Made by a program: the position numbers and the translations under genes. Below are positions 1-5,122 of a stretch of DNA of 7,796 bases, piece by piece (position 1 is the stretch's first letter; each line of letters opens with the position of its first letter). Below the pieces are notes generated by a model. It saw nothing but the letters and a program-made list of their open reading frames with translations. It was not told where the DNA came from and did no database searches. The DNA is from Gammaproteobacteria bacterium UBA6724 (GTDB lineage Bacteria > Pseudomonadota > Gammaproteobacteria > Pseudomonadales > Azotimanducaceae): contig DKIG01000012.1 in assembly GCA_002454165.1 (NCBI GenBank), positions 1 to 7,796 of the forward strand, written 5' to 3'.

Positions 1-4
1 ACAC

Positions 5-15
5 GGAATCCAGTG
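5..15. repeat. possible half of a dispersed palindromic repeat at the window edge
   Basis: The sequence GGAATCCAGTG at the left edge resembles the right half of the common proteobacterial dispersed repeats of the form CGTCATTCCC...GGGAATCCAG (compare the Neisseria dRS3 core ATTCCC-N8-GGGAAT). The right edge of the window ends in CGTCATTCCC, the matching left half. Each match is only about 10 nt, so chance is a real alternative. Confidence 0.2.
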
Positions 16-33
16 AAATATGCACGGTGTTGG

Positions 34-61
34 GGCGCGCCATATACGGCGGTGGCGCGCC
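34..61. repeat. pair of GGCGCGCC palindromes, possible hairpin
   Basis: Two copies of the self-complementary octamer GGCGCGCC (34-41 and 54-61) are separated by 12 nt, so transcripts of either strand could form an 8-bp GC stem. It lies 34 nt beyond the stop codon of the minus-strand hydrolase gene and could stop or slow transcription. No T-tract follows on either strand, so it is not a typical intrinsic terminator. I see no supportable gene in positions 1-95. Confidence 0.3.
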
Positions 62-95
62 GCTAAGACATCTGTGCACATCAGGGACGCCGAAA

Positions 96-1007
96 TTAGG
101 GCCGCGCCGGCACTTCTCCATGCGCATCCTGCCACATGGTGCTGAGGAGAAAGTCCCTATCCAGACCAATCCCTATGACCAGTTTGATTTCGGTATAGCC
201 CGCATCCTCCGTTAATTCAACCGTCTCCAGGAGTTCTTCAAGATTCTTGCCCTCGGCTGAAGCCATGGTCACTGCGTTCCATGCCTCAATCATGAATCTC
301 CGAAACTGTTCCAGCCCCTGTCGGTCGGTCACCTCACCATGCCCGGGAATGACTCGCTCAAAGGGGAGTGCCAGCACCCTTCTCAGGCTACTGAGCCAGG
401 CATCCACCGAGCCGCCAGCCTCCAGGTCTATAAACGGATAATGCTGATAGACGAACAGGTCTCCCGCATGGAGGGTCGCCTCCTCCTCAAACAGAACGAC
501 CAGGTCACCGTCCGTATGGCCCCTGCCTGGATGGAGCAGCGTTATATTCTTATCCCCCAAAGTGATGCGTCGGGTGTCGCTGAAGACCTCACCCGGCATG
601 AGCGCCTCCGCCTCTTCATCGGCAAAATATTCCGCATCCGTCACCTTCAAGTGGTGCAGGGTGCGCTCGGTCGCGACAACTCTTGTACCTATATCAAAAG
701 CAGGATTGCCGTGAGTATGATCCAGATGGTAGTGAGTGTTGATGATCATCACCACCGGCTTGCCCGTCAGGCGCATTGCCTCTTCCTTCAATCGCTCGCC
801 CTGATACCTGAGCAACATGGTATCAACGATGACCGCGCCTTCGCTGGTCTTGAGGATTGCCGCATTGCCCCCGGACCCCCGAACAACATGTAAATCATCA
901 CTGAGACGCTCAATGGTCAGTCTGGTGAGTAGATTCCAGAACAGACCGCCGCCGCCAACAATCAGCACCACCACAATCAACAATATCCATTTCCATCCTT
1001 TCATCAT
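96..1007 (-). CDS. membrane-anchored MBL-fold metallo-hydrolase
   Basis: Predicted zinc-dependent hydrolase of the metallo-beta-lactamase superfamily, 303 residues from the chosen start. An N-terminal hydrophobic segment (about residues 6-28, after MKGWKW) looks like an uncleaved anchor or signal sequence, placing the catalytic domain in the periplasm. The complete two-metal ligand set is visible: THYHLDH gives H92, H94, D96 and H97, followed by H164 (GRGHTDGD), D183 (HAGD) and H223 (PGHGE). The order and spacing match B-lactamase-like and quinoprotein-relay-type MBL proteins, but the substrate cannot be read from the sequence; beta-lactam hydrolysis should not be assumed. The start at 1007 is preferred over an ATG at 1013 because AAAAGG (1014-1019) directly abuts the latter but sits 6 nt before the former; ATG 1004 is also possible. 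It is transcribed away from rarD and shows no partner gene in the window. Confidence 0.9.
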   Translation of the reverse strand: MMKGWKWILLIVVVLIVGGGGLFWNLLTRLTIERLSDDLHVVRGSGGNAAILKTSEGAVIVDTMLLRYQGERLKEEAMRLTGKPVVMIINTHYHLDHTHGNPAFDIGTRVVATERTLHHLKVTDAEYFADEEAEALMPGEVFSDTRRITLGDKNITLLHPGRGHTDGDLVVLFEEEATLHAGDLFVYQHYPFIDLEAGGSVDAWLSSLRRVLALPFERVIPGHGEVTDRQGLEQFRRFMIEAWNAVTMASAEGKNLEELLETVELTEDAGYTEIKLVIGIGLDRDFLLSTMWQDAHGEVPARP

Positions 1008-1013
1008 CGTCAT

Positions 1014-1019
1014 CCTTTT
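1014..1019 (-). promoter_or_regulatory. Shine-Dalgarno that decides the MBL start
   Basis: On the minus strand AAAAGG lies immediately before a first ATG (1013-1011), which leaves no spacer. The third and fourth codons of that reading are also ATG (1007-1005 and 1004-1002), at 6 and 9 nt from the motif, which are workable spacings. This favours initiation at 1007 or 1004. Confidence 0.5.
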
Positions 1020-1069
1020 ATGCAGGTTATTAGGCTAGGCATCAGGCTCTCGTTCACAGTAGAGTTTAC

Positions 1070-1098
1070 TTGCTATCCCCCCTGTTCATCAATAGAGT
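1070..1098 (+). promoter_or_regulatory. possible sigma70 promoter for rarD
   Basis: TTGCTA (1070-1075) and TAGAGT (1093-1098) are separated by 17 nt, each matching the -35/-10 consensus at 4 of 6 positions. It sits in the divergent gap between the MBL gene and rarD, the only place where the plus-strand series could begin inside this window. The match is modest and was found by eye. Confidence 0.25.
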
Positions 1099-1140
1099 GC
1101 CAAATGCTGATGTTCATCCAATCTGACATGCCGTACGATT

Positions 1141-1215
1141 TTCACCAAAGCCATTTTCACCATAGAAATGCCCACCATAGAAATGCCCACCAAAGCAATG
1201 CTCACAAAAGAAATG
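1141..1215 (+). repeat. five tandem 15-bp repeats over the rarD start region
   Basis: Five consecutive 15-nt units begin at 1141, 1156, 1171, 1186 and 1201, with a core like CCCACCATAGAAATG. Units 2 and 3 differ only at the first two positions; units 1, 4 and 5 are more diverged. Units 2 to 5 each end in ATG (1168, 1183, 1198, 1213), all in the rarD frame. If translated from 1168, they would add three pentapeptides, MPTIE, MPTKA and MLTKE, before MSSRD. The unit is a multiple of three, so copy-number change would keep the frame. None of the four ATGs has a good Shine-Dalgarno sequence. Confidence 0.85.
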
Positions 1216-2121
1216 TCCTCCCGAGACACCCTGCTGGGCGGTTACTTCGCGACCACCGCTTATTTGATCTGGGGAATTACCCCGGTCTATTTCAAGTGGC
1301 TTGAGCATATTTCACCCTGGGAAATCCTCGGTCATCGGACGGTATGGGCACTACTGCTACTGCTCGGCATCCTTGCCTTCAGACGACAATTGGGGGCGCT
1401 CAGGCTGGCACCAAGCAAGATATTCGTCCTGATACTAACCGCCCTGTTGCTTACCGTGAACTGGCTAGTCTTCATCTACGCCGTTGTTAACGACCAGATA
1501 CTTGAAACCTCCCTCGGTTACTTCATCTGCCCGCTGGTGAGTGTGCTACTCGGTGTGGCGGTGCTGAAGGAGTCCTTGCGCCCCCTGCAATGGCTGGCTG
1601 TTGGGATCATGTCAGGCGCCATCCTGGTGTCGCTCGTCATCTTTGGCACTGTACCCTGGTTGGCACTGACGCTAGCGCTCAGCTTTAGCCTTTACAGCCT
1701 GTTCAGGAAGAAGATGGCACTCCCGCCCGTGGCAGGCACGGCACTGGAAATCATGATCATGGCGCCAGCAGGCTTGATTTTGCTACTCGTTTTGCATCAG
1801 TCCAATGAACTGGTATTTAGCCGGGTTGACCTGACAACAGACCTGCTGCTCATGATGAGTAGCGTGGTGACCGTCCTCCCGCTACTATGCTTCGCGGCGG
1901 CGGTGACCCGGCTACCGCTCAGTATCCACGGCATGTTCCAGTACCTTGCGCCATCCCTGTCCCTGCTTATCGGTCTGTTTATTTATGACGAGCCTTTTGG
2001 ACTGGACCGGCAGATAATCTTCTTCTCTATCTGGGTAGCATTGCTGATCATTACCCTTGAAGCCTGGCGATACCATAGCCAGTTGAACTTTCTAAAGAAG
2101 CGGAACCTCCCTGGTGCCTGA
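1213..2121 (+). CDS. rarD: RarD family permease (EamA/DMT superfamily)
   Basis: Inner-membrane transporter-like protein of the drug/metabolite transporter superfamily, RarD branch (the name comes from chloramphenicol-sensitivity annotation; the true substrate is unknown for most members). The 302 residues match the family's usual length of about 295-300 and are almost entirely hydrophobic, consistent with ten transmembrane helices in two EamA repeats. RarD hallmarks seen are AYLIWGITPVYFKWL near residues 16-30, the NW..FI.AVN....LETSLGYFI.PL block (83-108), FRKK (164-167), and PLLCFAAAVTRLPLS (223-237) followed by G.FQY..PS. The start at 1213 is chosen because it puts Met about eight residues before the first helix, as in E. 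coli RarD; in-frame ATGs at 1168, 1183 and 1198 would add up to 15 repeat-encoded residues. It is divergent from the MBL gene and co-oriented with the fatty-acyl ligase downstream. Confidence 0.92.
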   Translation: MSSRDTLLGGYFATTAYLIWGITPVYFKWLEHISPWEILGHRTVWALLLLLGILAFRRQLGALRLAPSKIFVLILTALLLTVNWLVFIYAVVNDQILETSLGYFICPLVSVLLGVAVLKESLRPLQWLAVGIMSGAILVSLVIFGTVPWLALTLALSFSLYSLFRKKMALPPVAGTALEIMIMAPAGLILLLVLHQSNELVFSRVDLTTDLLLMMSSVVTVLPLLCFAAAVTRLPLSIHGMFQYLAPSLSLLIGLFIYDEPFGLDRQIIFFSIWVALLIITLEAWRYHSQLNFLKKRNLPGA

Positions 2122-2281
2122 GCCCTGGACTAAGGACATCCTGGCTTCCCGAGGACGGGCGCGGGATTTTGCGTCCCCAGAGACCATCCGTTATTCTAGC
2201 CATGCTTTTCAAACCCACCTTGTTGCCCTGATGCACGGGTTATCTACACATCTATCCAAAAAAGGGAGCCATACCAGATGA
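2114..2281 (+). CDS. doubtful 55-codon ORF bridging rarD and the ligase
   Basis: The 156 nt between rarD and the acyl-CoA ligase stay open in one frame. A GTG at 2114 overlaps the end of rarD by 8 nt, and the TGA at 2279-2281 overlaps the ligase ATG in an ATGA junction. Such overlaps at both ends suggest translational coupling. The predicted peptide begins VPEPWTKDIL, has a mildly helical His-rich middle (SSHAFQTHLVALMHGL) and ends KKGSHTR. I recognise no family, there is no convincing Shine-Dalgarno before the GTG, and an open frame of this length arises easily by chance. It may simply be a leader region. Confidence 0.2.
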   Translation: MPEPWTKDILASRGRARDFASPETIRYSSHAFQTHLVALMHGLSTHLSKKGSHTR

Positions 2282-3948
2282 CTATGCAAAAAACCCCGCT
2301 GTTGCTGTCGCGCCTTCTTGGGCGCGGCGCAAAATTGGACCCGGACGAAGAAATTGTCACTCTGACACAAAGTAGTACGCATCGGCAGTCTCTTAAAACT
2401 ACCTGGGAAAGAGCAGGACAACTGGCGACCGCCCTGGCAAAGCATGGCATCAAGGAGGGCGACCGGGTTGCCAGTTTTATGTGGAACAACTATCGCCATC
2501 TGGAGTTGTATCAGGCAGTGCCCTCAATGGGTGGCGTACTGCACACACTGAATATTCGCCTCGGTGCCCAGGACCTGGAATACATCATCAATCATGCTGC
2601 TGACCGGGTGATAGTTGCCGATGAGGATCTGCTACCCCTCCTGCTACCAATTCTTGAAAAGACCCCCTGCGTTGAACTGCTTGTGGTCTCCAGTTTCGGC
2701 GAAACGGGGGACGCAAAAACTGCCCCCTCTTTTCACCATCAGATAGATTATGAGGATTTCATCAAGGACCAGGAGCCTCATTATCCCTGGCCGGAAATAG
2801 ACGAAAACGCTCCCATGGGCTTGTGTTACACCAGCGGCACCACCGGCAAACCCAAGGGCGTGATGTACACCCACAGATCAACCTACCTCCATACCCTCAC
2901 CATCGCCATGACCGACGCCATGGCGCTATCGGCGGTTGACGCGCTTTGCGGCATAGTCCCTATGTTTCACGCCATGGGCTGGGGCTTGCCCTTTACCGCT
3001 TCCATGCTGGGCTGCAAGCAGGTGATGCCGCACCGATTTATGGAACCTCAAAGGCTGGTGCAACTGATGGCTGATGAGCAGGTGACTATTTCTGCGGGCG
3101 TACCGACTATCTGGCAGGGTGTTCGGGGAATACTTGAACAGGAGAAAGACAACTATGACCTGAGCCACCTGCAGCGGTTAACCTGCGGCGGTTCTGCGCC
3201 ACCCCTGTCCCTGATTCGCTGGTACGCCGATGAACTGGGTGTAGAAATGATTCAGGGCTGGGGCATGACCGAGACCAATCCCCTGGGCACCCTGGCAAGA
3301 AAAATCGCCAAGCGCTCGCACCTTAATCTGAACAAGGAGCAACTCTTTGAGAACATTGCCAAAGCTGGCTTGCTGATGCCGGGGCTGGAAATGGAAATAG
3401 TTGACGACCAATGGCAACCCTTGCCCCATGACGGTGAAGCCTTAGGTGAACTGCTGATACGGGGACCCTGGGTCTGTGCTGAATATTACAAGGATCCGCA
3501 ACCGGACAAGTTCCGTGATGGCTGGCTGATCACCGGCGATATCGCCAAGATTGACCGGGAGGAATACCTCATCATCACCGACCGCTCTAAGGACCTGATT
3601 AAATCTGGTGGCGAGTGGATTTCATCTGTTGACCTGGAGAATCACATCATCGGCATGGACGGCGTGGCGCAAGCGGCGGTGGTCGCCCAGGCGCATCCGA
3701 AATGGGATGAAAGACCCGTGGCACTGGTGCTCCTGGTTGAAGGTGCCAGGGTGACAAAAGAACGCATCCTTGAACACTGTGCAGAAAGTTTTGCCAAGTG
3801 GCAGTTGCCAGATGATGTGATATTTGTGAAGCAGATACCGCTGACCTCAACCAGCAAGATAGACAAGAAGATGATTCGTGCTCAGTTGCAGGAAGAAAAT
3901 TACCTGCTCCCCGATTTACGGACCAGTGAGGCAGCAGACGCCCCCTAA
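2278..3948 (+). CDS. AMP-forming fatty-acyl-CoA ligase
   Basis: Acyl-adenylate-forming enzyme (ANL superfamily) that would activate a carboxylic acid with ATP and load it on CoA; cytoplasmic, 556 residues, full length. Core motifs are all present: phosphate-binding loop YTSGTTGKPKG (184-194), QGWGMTETNP (326-335), GWLITGD (415-421) with the ribose-binding Asp, the hinge region DRSKDLIKSGGEWIS (435-449), and the C-terminal lysine region PLTSTSKIDKK with candidate catalytic K527. The PMFHAMGWGLPF stretch and the hinge followed by SVDLEN strongly resemble Thermus thermophilus long-chain fatty-acyl-CoA synthetase and the AlkK medium-chain group, so a medium- or long-chain fatty acid is likely, though methylthiopropionate-type ligases belong to the same clan. 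AGGGAG at 2263-2268 gives a 9-nt spacer to ATG 2278. The crotonase gene follows after 10 nt. Confidence 0.93.
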   Translation: MTMQKTPLLLSRLLGRGAKLDPDEEIVTLTQSSTHRQSLKTTWERAGQLATALAKHGIKEGDRVASFMWNNYRHLELYQAVPSMGGVLHTLNIRLGAQDLEYIINHAADRVIVADEDLLPLLLPILEKTPCVELLVVSSFGETGDAKTAPSFHHQIDYEDFIKDQEPHYPWPEIDENAPMGLCYTSGTTGKPKGVMYTHRSTYLHTLTIAMTDAMALSAVDALCGIVPMFHAMGWGLPFTASMLGCKQVMPHRFMEPQRLVQLMADEQVTISAGVPTIWQGVRGILEQEKDNYDLSHLQRLTCGGSAPPLSLIRWYADELGVEMIQGWGMTETNPLGTLARKIAKRSHLNLNKEQLFENIAKAGLLMPGLEMEIVDDQWQPLPHDGEALGELLIRGPWVCAEYYKDPQPDKFRDGWLITGDIAKIDREEYLIITDRSKDLIKSGGEWISSVDLENHIIGMDGVAQAAVVAQAHPKWDERPVALVLLVEGARVTKERILEHCAESFAKWQLPDDVIFVKQIPLTSTSKIDKKMIRAQLQEENYLLPDLRTSEAADAP

Positions 3949-3958
3949 GGAAAGCACC

Positions 3959-4816
3959 ATGGACACCGGTAGATTTACAGGTTTTGAAGTCACGCTGGAA
4001 AAACCGGGCATTGCCTGGATTGAGTTTAACGAACCGGAAAAACTCAACGGCATGAATAGCCGCAAGAAGCGCGACCTGATTGAAACTCTGACCCAGGCAC
4101 AGATGGATAACGCCGTCCGGGTCCTGGTGTTCATCGGCACGGGACGCGGTTTTTGTGCCGGTGATGATCTGCGCGCCTATTCTTTGGAGCAACCGAATGA
4201 CCAGGCGCTGATGCCGCCCATTCCGCCCGGGCATGACACGCCGACCGGTACCTATAATGGACTGCGACACATCTCCCAGGCACTTAATCTGAGCATCCGC
4301 AAGTTAGACAAACTCTGCATTGCCGCCATTAACGGTGTCGCCATCCAGACCGGGCTTTCCCTGGCACTCGCCTGTGATTTCAAGATAGCGGCAGATACTG
4401 CCAGGCTGGGGAGTGCGACACTCAGATTTGGGCTACTACCGGACGAAGGCGGCCACTATTTGCTCATCCAGCATCTGGGGCTTGCTGGCACCATGGACTT
4501 CCTGATGCGCAAACGGATAGTGACGGCAGCTGAAGCATTGGCGCTCGGCATGATCAACCAAGTGGTGCCCGCCGATGCTTTGCGGGAAGAAGCAGCAACC
4601 CTGGCACGAGAGCTTGCCGAAGGACCCCAGGTGGCAATGCGCCTGATGAAACGCAGCATCTATCAAGCCGCCGAACTGAGCTTTGAGCAGGCTTGTGAAG
4701 ACATAGCCGCAAGAACCGCCATCTCCGACCATCATTCAGATGCCCAGGCAGGCATCACGGCCTTCCGTGAAAAACGCCCGCCCCTGTTCAACGACTGGCT
4801 CAAGGCATATGATTGA
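3959..4816 (+). CDS. crotonase-fold enoyl-CoA hydratase/isomerase family protein
   Basis: Cytoplasmic acyl-CoA-binding protein of the crotonase superfamily, 285 residues. Seen in order: EFNEPEKLNGMN (22-33), first oxyanion-hole region GRGFCAGDD (62-70, A67 at the expected position), AINGVAIQTG (123-132), CDFKIAADTARLGSA (139-153), FGLLPDEGG (157-165), and a C-terminal helical part. By alignment from memory with rat mitochondrial enoyl-CoA hydratase, the two catalytic glutamates (E144, E164) correspond to S134 and T154, and the oxyanion glycine to T131, so ordinary hydratase chemistry is doubtful. D162 in PDEGG lines up with the catalytic Asp of PaaG and dienoyl-CoA isomerase, hinting at isomerase activity. 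ATG 3959 is chosen because AAGGA (3947-3951), overlapping the ligase stop, gives a 7-nt spacer; the frame is open farther upstream only within the ligase gene. Almost certainly co-transcribed with the ligase. Confidence 0.9.
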   Translation: MDTGRFTGFEVTLEKPGIAWIEFNEPEKLNGMNSRKKRDLIETLTQAQMDNAVRVLVFIGTGRGFCAGDDLRAYSLEQPNDQALMPPIPPGHDTPTGTYNGLRHISQALNLSIRKLDKLCIAAINGVAIQTGLSLALACDFKIAADTARLGSATLRFGLLPDEGGHYLLIQHLGLAGTMDFLMRKRIVTAAEALALGMINQVVPADALREEAATLARELAEGPQVAMRLMKRSIYQAAELSFEQACEDIAARTAISDHHSDAQAGITAFREKRPPLFNDWLKAYD

Positions 4817-4846
4817 TTGGTTCATCATCGCTAAGCGGGTGCCAGC

Positions 4847-5122
4847 GTGACTAGAAAAATTGATATTCATTACTGCGCGCAATGAAACTACAAACCACAG
4901 GCGGTCAGTCTGGCTGCCGAACTTGAGGGTGCCCTGGATGACATTGAGGTGGAACTTTTCGCTGAGGGCAAGGGTATTTTTGATGTAAAGTTTGATGGCA
5001 AATTGATCTTCTCCAAGTATGAAGTTGATCGATTTCCCGAACCCGGAGAAGTACCGCAACAAATAACGCAACAACTAGCGCAACAACTATCGCAACAACT
5101 TCGGCGAGTCACAAAAACCTAG
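4847..5122 (+). CDS. SelW-like selenoprotein (Rdx, SelT/SelW/SelH family) with in-frame UGA
   Basis: Small predicted redox protein with a thioredoxin-like fold, 91 residues if UGA 4883-4885 is read as selenocysteine. It begins with a beta strand (KIDIHY, 4-9), then the C10-A-Q-U13 redox motif; YCAQUNYKPQA closely matches mammalian SelW YCGAUGYKPKY. The rest fits the family: a helix (AVSLAAELEGAL), a strand (VELFAEGKG), then FDVKFDGKLIFSKYEVDRFPEPGEV (about 45-69), so coding potential clearly continues past the UGA. The last part is an unusual QQ(I/L)x repeat (71-85). The start is GTG 4847; an in-frame TAA at 4832 rules out a longer form, and only a weak GCGGG lies upstream. It follows the crotonase by 30 nt and ends in a CTAG shared with the glnS stop. 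Bacterial SelW homologues with C-x-x-U or C-x-x-C are known; the partner and exact role are not. A nonsense mutation of a Cys version is the alternative but less likely. Confidence 0.85.
4883..4885 (+). other. selenocysteine codon (UGA, codon 13)
   Basis: The UGA occupies the second redox position of the C-x-x-U motif, exactly where SelW-type selenoproteins carry Sec and other family members carry Cys. The reading frame continues for 78 sense codons with family-conserved residues to a TAG at 5120-5122. Decoding needs SelA, SelB, SelC and SelD, none of which lie in this window. Confidence 0.8.
4900..4918 (+). promoter_or_regulatory. candidate bacterial SECIS hairpin
   Basis: GGCGGUC (4900-4906) pairs with GGCUGCC (4912-4918) over 7 bp (five Watson-Crick, two G-U), closing a five-base loop AGUCU (4907-4911). 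The stem begins 14 nt and the loop 22 nt after the UGA, within the distance usual for SelB-binding elements inside coding sequence, and the loop has G as its second base, as bacterial SECIS loops typically have a G in the first two positions. The loop also resembles AGGUCU of the E. coli fdhF element. Found by hand folding only. Confidence 0.65.
5054..5101 (+). repeat. four tandem 12-bp repeats in the selenoprotein C-terminus
   Basis: Four 12-nt units of the form NCGCAACAANTA start at 5054, 5066, 5078 and 5090; units 2 and 3 differ only at the first base. In frame they encode P-QQI-T-QQL-A-QQL-S-QQL, a four-residue periodic, Gln-rich helix-like tail. The unit is a multiple of three, so expansion or contraction keeps the frame. 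SelW proteins normally end in a plain short helix here. Confidence 0.85.

Noticed and set aside
2153..2176. Hairpin GGACG...CGTCC after rarD as a terminator
   Set aside because: Only 5 bp with a 14-nt loop and no T-tract; too weak to call.
3647..4270. 207-codon minus-strand open frame across the ligase-crotonase junction
   Set aside because: It is antisense to two strongly recognised genes, including their active-site and start regions, and its translation shows no domain pattern.
2278..4816. Ligase plus crotonase as the DmdB/DmdD steps of DMSP demethylation
   Set aside because: The ligase family would allow it, but the crotonase lacks the two catalytic glutamates that DmdD uses, and no DmdC-like dehydrogenase or DmdA is present.
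4883..4885. UGA as an ordinary stop or pseudogene mutation
   Set aside because: The family-conserved sequence continues without any frame damage to the next stop, the UGA sits precisely at the Sec position of the redox motif, and a suitably placed hairpin follows. It cannot be fully excluded without the rest of the genome.
4736..5074. Minus-strand open frames of 112 and 74 codons opposite the SelW-like gene
   Set aside because: Neither resembles a known protein, both overlap coding sequence of recognisable families on the plus strand, and the Ser/Cys-rich composition is typical of an antisense reading.
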